Shown one piece after another: positions 26,551 to 39,850 of a stretch of 64,000 bases of DNA. The notes under the pieces are model-generated. The model saw nothing but the letters and a program-made list of their open reading frames with translations, was not told the origin of the DNA and ran no database searches. Source of the stretch: Gordius sp. MW1 (lineage: Eukaryota > Nematomorpha > Gordioida > Gordea > Gordiidae). Location of the stretch: the NCBI GenBank assembly GCA_964036665.1, contig OZ038531.1:14322168-14386167 (forward strand), read 5' to 3'. The first letter of the stretch is position 1, and each line of letters starts with the position of its first letter. The translations under genes were made by a program, and so were the position numbers.

Positions 26551-29500
26551 TCAAAAATTAAGCACTCACGTTGCGACAGAAAAACTAATCGCAACAATAA
26601 AACGTTGTCTTTTGTCAAAATGATAGTTCTCGCAGCTTAAAACCTCTTTTCGGAAATCAATCGAGGATAATAGGATTCTCAAATTGGCTTACTTTTATAT
26701 ATTTTTTCATGCTCTTTTACATAAAAACAAAAAACAAAAAATATTTTTAACTCAAAATTTTTCACATATTTTTCTTTGAACCGTATTCATTCGATGAAAG
26801 TTGTCGTTTTCAGACGTGGTTTTTATGATCCCAAGTAAAAATTTATCAGAATCTAAAAACTATTACTTTGAAATCATGATCGCATAGAGCAGTTTTCAAA
26901 AATTAAGCACTCACGTTGCGATACAACACACTAATCGCAACAATAAAACGTTGTCTTTTGTCAAAATGATAGTTCTCGCAGCTTAAAACCTCTTTTCGGA
27001 AATCAAACGAGGATAATAGGATTCTCAAATTGGCTTACTTTTATATATTTTTTCATGCTCTTTCACATAGAATCGAAAAAAATAAATATTTTTGCCTCAA
27101 AATTTTTCACATATTTTTCTTTGAACCGTATTCATCCGATGAAAGTTGTCGTTTTCAGACGTGGTTTCTATGATCCCAAGTAAAAATTTATCAGAATCTA
27201 AAAACTATTACTTTGAAATCATGATCGCATAGAGCAGTTTTCAAAAATTAAGCACTCACGTTGCGATACAACAAACTAATCGCCACAATAAAACGTTGTC
27301 TTTTGTCAAAATGATAGTTCTCGCAGCTTAAAACCTCTTTTCGGAAGTCAAGCGAAGATAATAGGATTCTCAAATTGGCTTACTTTTATATATTTTTTCA
27401 TGCTCTTTCACATAGAATCGAAAAAAATAAATATTTTTACCTCAAAATTTTTCACATTATTTTCTTTGAACCGTATTCATCCGATGAAAGTTGTCGTTTT
27501 CAGACGTGGTTTCTATGATCCCAAGTAAAAATTTATCAGAATCTAAAAATTATTACTTTGAAATCATGATCGCATAGAGCAGTTTTCAAAAATTAAGCAC
27601 TCACGTTGCGACAGAAAAACTAATCGCAACAATAAAACGTTGTCTTTTGTCAAAATGATAGTTCTCGCAGCTTAAAACCTCTTTTCGGAAATCAATCGAG
27701 GATAATAGGATTCTCAAATTGGCTTACTTTTATATATTTTTTCATGCTCTTTTACATAAAAACAAAAAAAAAAAAATATTTTTAACTCAAAATTTTTCAT
27801 ATATTTTTCTTTGAACCGTATTCATTCGATGAAAGTTGTCGTTTTCAGACGTGGTTTTTATGATCCCAAGTAAAAATTTATCAGAATCTAAAAACTATTA
27901 CTTTGAAATCATGATCGCATAGAGCAGTTTTCAAAAATTAAGCACTCACGTTGCGATACAACAAACTAATCGCAACAATAAAACGTTGTCTTTTGTCAAA
28001 ATGATAGTTCTCGCAGCTTAAAACCTCTTTTCGGAAATCAATCGAGGATAAAAGGATTCTCAAATTGGCTTACTTTTATATATTTTTTCATGCTCTTTCA
28101 CATAGAATCGAAAAAAATAAATATTTTTGCCTCAAAATTTTTCACATATTTTTCTTTGAACCGTATTCATCCGATGAAAGTTGTCGTTTTCAGACGTGGT
28201 TTCTATGATCCCAAGTAAAAATTTATCAGAATCTAAAAACTATTACTTTGAAATCATGATCGCATAGAGCAGTTTTCAAAAATTAAGCACTCACGTTGCG
28301 ACAGAAAAACTAATCGCAACAATAAAACGTTGTCTTTTGTCAAAATGATAGTTCTCGCAGCTTAAAACCTCTTTTCGGAAATCAATCGAGGATAATAGGA
28401 TTCTCAAATTGGCTTACTTTTATATATTTTTTCATGCTCTTTTACATAAAAACAAAAAAAAAAAAATATTTTTAACTCAAAATTTTTCATATATTTTTCT
28501 TTGAACCGTATTCATTCGATGAAAGTTGTCGTTTTCAGACGTGGTTTTTATGATCCCAAGTAAAAATTTATCAGAATCTAAAAACTATTACTTTGAAATC
28601 ATGATCGCATAGAGCAGTTTTCAAAAATTAAGCACTCACGTTGCGATACAACAAACTAATCGCAACAATAAAACGTTGTCTTTTGTCAAAATGATAGTTC
28701 TCGCAGCTTAAAACCTCTTTTCGGAAATCAATCGAGGATAAAAGGATTCTCAAATTGGCTTACTTTTATATATTTTTTCATGCTCTTTCACATAGAATCG
28801 AAAAAAATAAATATTTTTGCCTCAAAATTTTTCACATATTTTTCTTTGAACCGTATTCATCCGATGAAAGTTGTCGTTTTCAGACGTGGTTTCTATGATC
28901 CCAAGTAAAAATTTATCAGAATCTAAAAACTATTACTTTGAAATCATGATCGCATAGAGCAGTTTTCAAAAATTAAGCACTCACGTTGCGATACAACAAA
29001 CTAATCGCCACAATAAAACTTTGTCTTTTGTCAAAATGATAGTTCTCGCAGCTTAAAACCTCTTTTCGGAAGTCAAGCGAAGATAATAGGATTCTCAAAT
29101 TGGCTTACTTTTATATATTTTTTCATGCTCTTTCACATAGAATCGAAAAAAATAAATATTTTTACCTCAAAATTTTTCACATTATTTTCTTTGAACCGTA
29201 TTCATCCGATGAAAGTTGTCGTTTTCAGACGTGGTTTCTATGATCCCAAGTAAAAATTTATCAGAATCTAAAAACTATTACTTTGAAATCATGATCGCAT
29301 AGAGCAGTTTTCAAAAATTAAGCACTCACGTTGCGATACAACAAACTAATCGCCACAATAAAACGTTGTCTTTTGTCAAAATGATAGTTCTCGCAGCTTA
29401 AAACCTCTTTTCGGAAGTCAAGCGAAGATAATAGGATTCTCAAATTGGCTTACTTTTATATATTTTTTCATGCTCTTTCACATAGAATCGAAAAAAATAA

Positions 29501-32500
29501 ATATTTTTACCTCAAAATTTTTCACATTATTTTCTTTGAACCGTATTCATCCGATGAAAGTTGTCGTTTTCAGACGTGGTTTCTATGATCCCAAGTAAAA
29601 ATTTATCAGAATCTAAAAATTATTACTTTGAAATCATGATCGCATAGAGCAGTTTTCAAAAATTAAGCACTCACGTTGCGACAGAAAAACTAATCGCAAC
29701 AATAAAACGTTGTCTTTTGTCAAAATGATAGTTCTCGCAGCTTAAAACCTCTTTTCGGAAATCAATCGAGGATAATAGGATTCTCAAATTGGCTTACTTT
29801 TATATATTTTTTCATGCTCTTTTACATAAAAACAAAAAAAAAAAAATATTTTTAACTCAAAATTTTTCATATATTTTTCTTTGAACCGTATTCATTCGAT
29901 GAAAGTTGTCGTTTTCAGACGTGGTTTTTATGATCCCAAGTAAAAATTTATCAGAATCTAAAAACTATTACTTTGAAATCATGATCGCATAGAGCAGTTT
30001 TCAAAAATTAAGCACTCACGTTGCGATACAACAAACTAATCGCAACAATAAAACGTTGTCTTTTGTCAAAATGATAGTTCTCGCAGCTTAAAACCTCTTT
30101 TCGGAAATCAATCGAGGATAAAAGGATTCTCAAATTGGCTTACTTTTATATATTTTTTCATGCTCTTTCACATAGAATCGAAAAAAATAAATATTTTTGC
30201 CTCAAAATTTTTCACATATTTTTCTTTGAACCGTATTCATCCGATGAAAGTTGTCGTTTTCAGACGTGGTTTCTATGATCCCAAGTAAAAATTTATCAGA
30301 ATCTAAAAACTATTACTTTGAAATCATGATCGCATAGAGCAGTTTTCAAAAATTAAGCACTCACGTTGCGACAGAAAAACTAATCGCAACAATAAAACGT
30401 TGTCTTTTGTCAAAATGATAGTTCTCGCAGCTTAAAACCTCTTTTCGGAAATCAATCGAGGATAATAGGATTCTCAAATTGGCTTACTTTTATATATTTT
30501 TTCATGCTCTTTTACATAAAAACAAAAAAAAAAAATATTTTTAACTCAAAATTTTTCATATATTTTTCTTTGAACCGTATTCATTCGATGAAAGTTGTCG
30601 TTTTCAGACGTGGTTTTTATGATCCCAAGTAAAAATTTATCAGAATCTAAAAACTATTACTTTGAAATCATGATCGCATAGAGCAGTTTTCAAAAATTAA
30701 GCACTCACGTTGCGATACAACAAACTAATCGCAACAATAAAACGTTGTCTTTTGTCAAAATGATAGTTCTCGCAGCTTAAAACCTCTTTTCGGAAATCAA
30801 TCGAGGATAAAAGGATTCTCAAATTGGCTTACTTTTATATATTTTTTCATGCTCTTTCACATAGAATCGAAAAAAATAAATATTTTTGCCTCAAAATTTT
30901 TCACATATTTTTCTTTGAACCGTATTCATCCGATGAAAGTTGTCGTTTTCAGACGTGGTTTCTATGATCCCAAGTAAAAATTTATCAGAATCTAAAAACT
31001 ATTACTTTGAAATCATGATCGCATAGAGCAGTTTTCAAAAATTAAGCACTCACGTTGCGATACAACAAACTAATCGCCACAATAAAACTTTGTCTTTTGT
31101 CAAAATGATAGTTCTCGCAGCTTAAAACCTCTTTTCGGAAGTCAAGCGAAGATAATAGGATTCTCAAATTGGCTTACTTTTATATATTTTTTCATGCTCT
31201 TTCACATAGAATCGAAAAAAATAAATATTTTTACCTCAAAATTTTTCACATTATTTTCTTTGAACCGTATTCATCCGATGAAAGTTGTCGTTTTCAGACG
31301 TGGTTTCTATGATCCCAAGTAAAAATTTATCAGAATCTAAAAACTATTACTTTGAAATCATGATCGCATAGAGCAGTTTTCAAAAATTAAGCACTCACGT
31401 TGCGACAGAAAAACTAATCGCAACAATAAAACGTTGTCTTTTGTCAAAATGATAGTTCTCGCAGCTTAAAACCTCTTTTCGGAAATCAATCGAGGATAAT
31501 AGGATTCTCAAATTGGCTTACTTTTATATATTTTTTCATGCTCTTTTACATAAAAACAAAAAAAAAAAAATATTTTTAACTCAAAATTTTTCATATATTT
31601 TTCTTTGAACCGTATTCATTCGATGAAAGTTGTCGTTTTCAGACGTGGTTTTTATGATCCCAAGTAAAAATTTATCAGAATCTAAAAACTATTACTTTGA
31701 AATCATGATCGCATAGAGCAGTTTTCAAAAATTAAGCACTCACGTTGCGATACAACAAACTAATCGCAACAATAAAACGTTGTCTTTTGTCAAAATGATA
31801 GTTCTCGCAGCTTAAAACCTCTTTTCGGAAATCAATCGAGGATAAAAGGATTCTCAAATTGGCTTACTTTTATATATTTTTTCATGCTCTTTCACATAGA
31901 ATCGAAAAAAATAAATATTTTTGCCTCAAAATTTTTCACATATTTTTCTTTGAACCGTATTCATCCGATGAAAGTTGTCGTTTTCAGACGTGGTTTCTAT
32001 GATCCCAAGTAAAAATTTATCAGAATCTAAAAACTATTACTTTGAAATCATGATCGCATAGAGCAGTTTTCAAAAATTAAGCACTCACGTTGCGATACAA
32101 CAAACTAATCGCCACAATAAAACTTTGTCTTTTGTCAAAATGATAGTTCTCGCAGCTTAAAACCTCTTTTCGGAAGTCAAGCGAAGATAATAGGATTCTC
32201 AAATTGGCTTACTTTTATATATTTTTTCATGCTCTTTCACATAGAATCGAAAAAAATAAATATTTTTACCTCAAAATTTTTCACATTATTTTCTTTGAAC
32301 CGTATTCATCCGATGAAAGTTGTCGTTTTCAGACGTGGTTTCTATGATCCCAAGTAAAAATTTATCAGAATCTAAAAATTATTACTTTGAAATCATGATC
32401 GCATAGAGCAGTTTTCAAAAATTAAGCACTCACGTTGCGACAGAAAAACTAATCGCAACAATAAAACGTTGTCTTTTGTCAAAATGATAGTTCTCGCAGC

Positions 32501-33200
32501 TTAAAACCTCTTTTCGGAAATCAATCGAGGATAATAGGATTCTCAAATTGGCTTACTTTTATATATTTTTTCATGCTCTTTTACATAAAAACAAAAAAAA
32601 AAAAATATTTTTAACTCAAAATTTTTCATATATTTTTCTTTGAACCGTATTCATTCGATGAAAGTTGTCGTTTTCAGACGTGGTTTTTATGATCCCAAGT
32701 AAAAATTTATCAGAATCTAAAAACTATTACTTTGAAATCATGATCGCATAGAGCAGTTTTCAAAAATTAAGCACTCACGTTGCGATACAACAAACTAATC
32801 GCAACAATAAAACGTTGTCTTTTGTCAAAATGATAGTTCTCGCAGCTTAAAACCTCTTTTCGGAAATCAATCGAGGATAAAAGGATTCTCAAATTGGCTT
32901 ACTTTTATATATTTTTTCATGCTCTTTCACATAGAATCGAAAAAAATAAATATTTTTGCCTCAAAATTTTTCACATATTTTTCTTTGAACCGTATTCATC
33001 CGATGAAAGTTGTCGTTTTCAGACGTGGTTTCTATGATCCCAAGTAAAAATTTATCAGAATCTAAAAACTATTACTTTGAAATCATGATCGCATAGAGCA
33101 GTTTTCAAAAATTAAGCACTCACGTTGCGATACAACAAACTAATCGCAACAATAAAACGTTGTCTTTTGTCAAAATGATAGTTCTCGCAGCTTAAAACCT
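26550..33200 (+). repeat. Regular trimer region with poly(A) monomers
   Basis: Type A monomers here carry an A-rich expansion after TTTTACAT (ACATAAAAACAAAAAAAAAA). They recur near 27757, 28446, 29826, 30518, 31551 and 32584, with spacings of 689, 1380, 692, 1033 and 1033 bp. These equal two, four, two, three and three monomers, so the basic C-B-A trimer gains or loses whole monomers. Type B monomers here share CACATTATTTTC (27457, 29183, 29527, 31250, 32283). This is the cleanest higher-order region in the window. Confidence 0.8.
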
Positions 33201-33238
33201 CTTTTCGGAAGTCAATCGCGGATAATAGGATTCTCAAA

Positions 33239-36200
33239 TTGGCTTACTTTTATATATTTTTTTATGCTCTTTCACATAGAATCGAAAAAAATAAATATTT
33301 TTACCTCAAAATTTTTCACATATTTTTCTTTGAACCGTATTCATCCGAAAAGTTGTCGTTTTCAGACGTGGTTTCTATGATCCCAAGTAAAAATTTATCA
33401 GAATTTAAAAACTGTTACTTTGAAATCATGATATAGAGCAGTTTTCAAAAATTACTAATCGCAACAATAAAACGTTGTCTAAATTACTAATCGCAACAAT
33501 AAAACGTTGTCTTTTGAACCTCTTTTCGGAAGTCAATCGAGGATAATAGAATTCTCAAATTGGCTTACTTTTATATATTTTTACATGCTCTTTCACATAG
33601 AATCAAAAAAAATAAATATTTTTAACTCAAAATTGTTCACATATTTTTCTTTGAACCGTATTCATCCGATGAAAGTTGTCGTTTTCAGACATGGTTTCTA
33701 TGATCCCAAGTAAAAATTTATCAGAATTTAAAAACTATGACTTTGAAATTTCTGATTGCATAGAGCAGTTTTCAAAAATTAAGCACTCACGTTGCGATAT
33801 AACAAACTAATCGCAACAATAAAACGTTGTCTTTTGTCAAATTGATAGTTCTCGCAGCTTAAAACCTCTTTTTGGAAGTCAATCGAGGATAATAGGATTC
33901 TCAAATTGGCTTACTTTTATATATTTTTTCGTGCTCATTCACATAGAATCGAAAAAAATAAATTTTTTTACCTCAAAATTTTTCACATATTTTTCTTTGA
34001 ACCGTATTCATCCGATGAAAGTTGTCGTTTTCAGACGTGGTTTCTATGATCCCAAGTAAAAATTTATCAGAATTTAAAAACTATTACTTTGAAATCATGA
34101 TCGCATAGAGCAGTTTTCAAAAATTAAGCACTCACGTTGCGATACAACAAACTAATCGCAACAATAAAACGTTGTCTTTTGTCAAAATGATAGTTCTCGC
34201 AGCTGAAAACCTCTTTTCGGAAGTCAATCGAGGATAATAGGATTCTCAAATTGACTTACTTTTATTTATTTTTTCATGCTCTTTCACATAGAATCGAAAA
34301 AAATAAATATTTTTGCCTCAAAATTTTTCACATATTTTTCTTTGAACCGTATTCATCCGATGAAAGTTCTCGTTTTCAGACGTGGTTTCTATGATCCCAA
34401 GTAAAAATTTATCAGAATCTAAAAACTATTACTTTGAAATCATGATCGCATAGAGCAGTTTTCAAAAATTAAGCACTCACGTTGCGATACAACAAACTAA
34501 TCGCCACAATAAAACGTTGTCTTTTGTCAAAATGATAGTTCTCGCAGCTTAAAACCTCTTTTCGGAAGTCAAGCGAGGATAATAGGATTCTCAAATTGGC
34601 TTACTTTTATATATTTTTTCATGCTCTTTCACATAGAATCGAAAAAAATAAATATTTTTACCTCAAAATTTTTCACATTATTTTCTTTGAACCGTATTCA
34701 TCCGATGAAAGTTGTCGTTTTCAGACGTGGTTTCTATGATCCCAAGTAAAAATTTATCAGAATCTAAAAATTATTACTTTGAAATCATGATCGCATAGAG
34801 CAGTTTTCAAAAATTAAGCACTCACGTTGCGACAGAAAAACTAATCGCAACAATAAAACGTTGTCTTTTGTCAAAATGATAGTTCTCGCAGCTTAAAACC
34901 TCTTTTCGGAAATCAATCGAGGATAATAGGATTCTCAAATTGGCTTACTTTTATATATTTTTTCATGCTCTTTTACATAAAAAAAAAAAAAAAAATATTT
35001 TTAACTCAAAATTTTTCACATATTTTTCTTTGAACCGTATTCATTCGATGAAAGTTGTCGTTTTCAGACGTGGTTTTTATGATCCCATGTAAAAATTTAT
35101 CAGAATCTAAAAACTATTACTTTGAAATCATGATCGCATAGAGCAGTTTTCAAAAATTAAGCACTCACGTTGCGATACAACAAACTAATCGCAACAATAA
35201 AACGTTGTCTTTTGTCAAAATGATAGTTCTCGCAGCTTAAAACCTCTTTTCGGAAATCAATCGAGGATAAAAGGATTCTCAAATTGGCTTACTTTTATAT
35301 ATTTTTTCATGCTCTTTCACATAGAATCGAAAAAAATAAATATTTTTGCCTCAAAATTTTTCACATATTTTTCTTTGAACCGTATTCATCCGATGAAAGT
35401 TGTCGTTTTCAGACGTGGTTTCTATGATCCCAAGTAAAAATTTATCAGAATCTAAAAACTATTACTTTGAAATCATGATCGCATAGAGCAGTTTTCAAAA
35501 ATTAAGCACTCACGTTGCGATACAACAAACTAATCGCAACAATAAAACGTTGTCTTTTGTCAAAATGATAGTTCTCGCAGCTTAAAACCTCTTTTCGGAA
35601 GTCAATCGCGGATAATAGGATTCTCAAATTGGCTTACTTTTATATATTTTTTTATGCTCTTTCACATAGAATCGAAAAAAATAAATATTTTTACCTCAAA
35701 ATTTTTCACATATTTTTGCTTTGAACCGTATTCATCCGATGAAAGTTGTCGTTTTCAGACGTGGTTTCTATGATCCCAAGTAAAAATTTATCAGAATCTA
35801 AAAACTATTACTTTGAAATCATGATCGCATAGAGCAGTTTTCAAAAATTAAGCACTCACGTTGCGATACAACAAACTAATCGCAACAATAAAACGTTGTC
35901 TTTTGTCAAAATGATAGTTCTCGCAGCTTAAAACCTCTTTTCGGAAGTCAATCGCGGATAATAGGATTCTCAAATTGGCTTACTTTTATATATTTTTTTA
36001 TGCTCTTTCACATAGAATCGAAAAAAATAAATATTTTTACCTCAAAATTTTTCACATATTTTTGCTTTGAACCGTATTCATCCGAAAAGTTGTCGTTTTC
36101 AGACGTGGTTTCTATGATCCCAAGTAAAAATTTATCAGAATTTAAAAACTATTACTTTGAAATCATGATATAGAGCAGTTTTCAAAAATTACTAATCGCA

Positions 36201-37699
36201 ACAATAAAACGTTGTCTAAATTACTAATCGCAACAATAAAACGTTGTCTTTTGAACCTCTTTTCGGAAGTCAATCGAGGATAATAGAATTTTCAAATTGG
36301 CTTACTTATATATATTTTTACATGCTCTTTCACATAGAATCAAAAAAAATAAATATTTTTAACTCAAAATTTTTCACATATTTTTCTTTGAACCGTATTC
36401 ATCCGATGAAAGTTGTCGTTTTCAGACATGGTTTCTATGATCCCAAGTAAAAATTTATCAGAATTTAAAAACTATGACTTTGAAATTTCTGATTGCATAG
36501 AGCAGTTTTCAAAAATTAAGCACTCACGTTGCGATATAACAAACTAATCGCAACAATAAAACGTTGTCTTTTGTCAAATTGATAGTTCTCGCAGCTTAAA
36601 ACCTCTTTTCGGAAGTCAATCGAGGATAATAGGATTCTCAAATTGGCTTACTTTTATATATTTTTTCGTGCTCATTCACATAGAATCGAAAAAAATAAAT
36701 TTTTTTACCTCAAAATTTTTCACATATTTTTCTTTGAACCGTATTCATCCGATGAAAGTTGTCGTTTTCAGACGTGGTTTCTATGATCCCAAGTAAAAAT
36801 TTATCAGAATTTAAAAACTATTACTTTGAAATCATGATCGCATAGAGCAGTTTTCAAAAATTAAGCACTCACGTTGCGATACAACAAACTAATCGCAACA
36901 ATAAAACGTTGTCTTTTGTCAAAATGATAGTTCTCGCAGCTTAAAACCTCTTTTCGGAAGTCAATCGAGGATAATAGGATTCTCAAATTGACTTACTTTT
37001 ATTTATTTTTTCATGCTCTTTCACATAGAATCGAAAAAAATAAATATTTTTACCTCAAAATTTTTCACATATTTTTCTTTGAACCGTATTCATCCGATGA
37101 AAGTTGTCGTTTTCAGACGTAATTTCTATGATCCCAAGTAAAAATTTATCAGAATCTAAAAACTATTACTTTGAAATCATGATCGCATGGAGCAGTTTTC
37201 AAAAATTAAGCACTCACGTTGCGATACAACAAACTAATCGCAACAATAAAACGTTGTCTTTTGTCAAAATGATAGTTCTCGCAGCTTAAAACCTCTTTTC
37301 GGAAGTCAATCGAGGATTATAGGATTCTCAAATTGGCTTACTTTTATATATTTTTTCGTGCTCTTTCACATAGAATCGAAAAAAATAAATATTTTTACCT
37401 CAAAATTTTTCACATATTTTTCTTTAAACCGTATTCATCCGATGAAAGTTGTCGTTTTCAGACGTGGTTTCTATGATCCCAAGTAAAAATTTATCAGAAT
37501 CTAAAAACTATTACTTTGAAATCATGATCGCATAGAGCAGTTTTCAAATATTAAGCACTCACGTTGCGATACAACAAACTAATCGCAACAATAAAACGTT
37601 GTCTTTTGTCAAAATGATAGTTCTCGCAGCTTAAAACCTCTTTTCGGAAGTCAATCGAGGATAATAGGATTCTCAAATTGGCTTATATTTTTTTATGCT
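33239..37699 (+). repeat. Marked blocks recurring upstream of the retrotransposon
   Basis: The block described at 21554-23270 recurs twice here, from 33239 (partial, about 1 kb) and from about 35983 (complete). The two are 2,737 bp apart and are separated by trimer-type monomers that include a 17-A run near 34979. The second copy lies directly upstream of the retrotransposon flank. Confidence 0.75.
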
Positions 37700-38502
37700 C
37701 TTTCACATAGAATCGAAAAAAATAAATATTTTTACCTCAAAATTTTTCATATATTTTTCTTTGAACCGTATTCATCCGATGAAAGTTGTCGTTTTCAGAC
37801 GTGGTTTTTATGATCCCAAGTAAAAATTTATTAGAATTTAAAAACTATTACTTTGAAATCATGATCGTATAGAGCAGTTTTCAAAAATTAAGCACTCACG
37901 TTGCGATACATTAAACTAATTACAACAATAAAACGTCGTCTTTTGTCAAAATAATAGTTCTCGCAGCTTAAAATTTCTTTTCGTTAGTCAATCGAGGATA
38001 ATAGGATTCTCAAATTGGCTTACTTTTATATATTTTTACATGCTCTTTCACATAGAATCAAAAAAAAATGAATATTTTTACCTCATAATTTTTCACATAT
38101 TTTTCTTTGAACCGTATTCATCCGATTAAAGTTGTCGTTTTCAGACGTGGTTTCTATGATCCCAAGTAAAAATTTATCAGAATTTAAAAACTATTACTTT
38201 GAAATCATGATCGCATAGAGCAGTTTTCAAAAATTAAGCACTCACGTTGCGATACAACAAACTAATCGCAACAATAAAACGTTGTCTTTTGTCAAAATGA
38301 TAGTTCTCGCAGCTTAAAACCTCTTTTCAGAAGTCAATCGAGGATAATAGGATTCTCAAATTGGCTTACTTTTATATATTTTTTCATGCTCTTTCACATA
38401 GAATCGAAAAAAAAAATATTTTTACCTCAAAATTTTTCACATATTTTTCTTTGAACCGTATTCATCCGATGAAAGTTGTCGTTTTCAGACGTAGTTTCTA
38501 TG

Positions 38503-38506
38503 ATCC
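38503..38506. repeat. Target-site duplication, left side of copy 1
   Basis: ATCC precedes the 5' LTR and is repeated at 44097-44100, where the satellite resumes in register with CCAAGTAAAAATTTATC. If the LTR is taken to end one base earlier, the duplication is GATCC (5 bp). Both lengths are usual for Ty3/gypsy integration. Confidence 0.85.
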
Positions 38507-38933
38507 TGTGGTTATCGCCGTACGTCTATCTATTCAGTTACTGATGCGCGCTACACGTCAGTCATATCAATTCACTTATTTACACGTCAATCACGCCAAG
38601 CCATTTAATGATGCGCATTATACATCGATGGGGAAGCACTATTGGTATTGATGTTGTTGTGTTGTTGACTCCATCGTGGTATAAAAGATAGAAGACAACA
38701 AACATACAGACACTCTTCCATTTGTTTTACCCACATCATTTTTTATCTGTTTTCCCATTGTAATCTCGCCACTCATCTTTTTTACCTTATAGTCTTTTAA
38801 CGTTCGTATTAATTGTTATATTCGGAATTTATGTAAGTAATAAAGATTAAACGTTCATAATAGTACGGGTCTATAATATCTTTATCAATAATTAATAAAT
38901 AATATTATCATGGTGTTTTTTGTCTTTCTATAG
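38507..38933 (+). repeat. 5' LTR, copy 1
   Basis: 427 bp beginning TGTGGTTATCGCC and ending CTTTCTATAG (or one base shorter). It matches the 3' LTR at 43670-44096 except for five positions: LTR bases 7, 29, 38, 190 and 336. It appears identical to the 5' LTR of copy 2. It contains a TATA box and two AATAAA motifs (38839-38844 and 38894-38899). Confidence 0.95.
38680..38687 (+). promoter_or_regulatory. TATA box in the 5' LTR, copy 1
   Basis: TATAAAAG at LTR base 174, upstream of a pyrimidine-rich stretch, is the expected core promoter of an LTR U3 region. It is present in all four LTRs (also 43843, 48051 and 53214). Confidence 0.75.
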
Positions 38934-38951
38934 TGGTGATTAGCGATGGAG
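38934..38951 (+). promoter_or_regulatory. Candidate primer-binding site, copy 1
   Basis: TGGTGATTAGCGATGGAG follows the LTR directly and begins with TGG, complementary to the CCA end of a tRNA, as expected of a minus-strand primer site. I could not match it to a particular tRNA. Copy 2 has the same text at 48305-48322. Confidence 0.5.
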
Positions 38952-39398
38952 CTTGTCATAAATTTTTAGTAATAATGAGTAATTTATTGTTTTTTATATT
39001 TATAATCTTAATTGTATATTTTATTTTAACGATTAAATATTTTAGAATTTATATTATTATTTATTATGTTTGCTAGAATAAACGTTTAGGTTTCGTTAAT
39101 ACTAATCCACTGTTGCAGTTAAATTTTAACTTTGGTGTGCAATTAATTTTAGTGTTGTAATTAGTTACATTTAATATTTAATTTCAAGTATAGATGGGAA
39201 AGATTTATTGTGGGGTACGGCTTTGATTTAAACATTTTAGGTTTATAAATTTACTTTGCGTTTTTTTTTTACACGTAATTTATATGATATCATAGATTTA
39301 TAGTGTTTTTTCGCAAATTTGAATTAATTAATTTTCTCTTAGAACGTACTTTTTCGAAGAATTCTTGTACTATTAGTTTTTTGGTTTTAGTTATTATA
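38952..39398 (+). other. AT-rich leader, copy 1
   Basis: About 450 bp of very AT-rich DNA between the LTR and the first ATG of the gag-like frame, with many stops in all frames. A Ty3/gypsy element would normally have most of Gag here; none is visible. Confidence 0.6.
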
Positions 39399-39850
39399 AT
39401 GTTTTTTTTGAAGAGCCCAGACAGTTTAGTGATATCAATTTCTACATAGACTTATGTAGAACTAACTGGGGTGTTTTGTTAGTGGTAATTAGTTTAATGT
39501 TCGTGTGGTATAAAATAATGCAAAGGGGGGCTAAAGATAACGTGGTGAGCAAGAATATTAGATGTTTTAATTGCGGTGGTCCGCACATGTTAAGATATTG
39601 TGATAGAAGAGGAGGCGGTAGGAACTTTAAAAACAAAGGGGATAGATTTAATTACGGTAACAGGGATAGTAATGATTTTAGCAATGTTTCAGTTAGGAGG
39701 AATAAATTTAACGACGGTACTTTTGACAATGCGCCAGTACAAGGGAATAGATTTAATTACGGTAACAGGGATAGTAGTGATTTTAGCAATGTTCCAGTTA
39801 GGAGGAATAAATTTAATGACGGTACTTTTGACAATGCGCCAGTACAATAG
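39399..39850 (+). pseudogene. gag: Gag-like zinc-knuckle ORF, frameshifted (copy 1)
   Basis: Gag packages the element RNA, and its zinc knuckle binds nucleic acid. The ATG at 39399 is followed by eight T where copy 2 has nine, so the frame breaks within a few codons and soon meets a stop. The remaining frame is open from 39476, with its first ATG at 39497, to the stop at 39848-39850. It encodes a basic region, a knuckle at 39563-39601 (CFNCGGPHMLRYC) and 35-residue Asn/Arg/Asp-rich tandem repeats. The knuckle spacing is CX2CX3HX4C, one residue shorter than the usual CX2CX4HX4C. No capsid-like region is seen. The assignment to Gag rests on the knuckle and its position before pol. Confidence 0.7.

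Larger units (their letters stand above)
1..38506 (+). repeat. Satellite DNA array, left block (about 344-bp monomer)
   Basis: Head-to-tail tandem repeat. Taking the recurring CAAATTGGCTTA as monomer start, starts fall at 1, 346, 690, 1036, 1380, 1724, 2070 and so on, giving lengths of 344-346 bp, about 112 monomers in all. Every monomer lies in the same orientation. The sequence is AT-rich with conserved islands such as GAACCGTATTCATCCGATGA and CGGAAGTCAATCGAGG. Monomers differ by a few percent and fall into three main types (A, B, C). No gene is present: the short open frames recurring in each monomer are the same satellite text read through, with no conserved start and no codon-like variation. 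The array continues past the left edge of the window. Confidence 0.97.

Noticed and set aside
34978-34996. Poly(A) tail of a LINE or processed pseudogene
   Set aside because: The A run replaces the usual AGAATCGAAAAAAATAAA of the monomer and has no inserted sequence before it; it is a local expansion within type A monomers.
1-38506. CRISPR-like array of regular repeats
   Set aside because: The whole 345-bp unit is conserved; there are no short repeats separated by unique spacers, and the context is eukaryotic.
38361-38651. 96-residue frame crossing from satellite into the 5' LTR (also 47732-48022)
   Set aside because: Chance fusion of satellite text with U3 sequence; no domain, and it covers the insertion junction.
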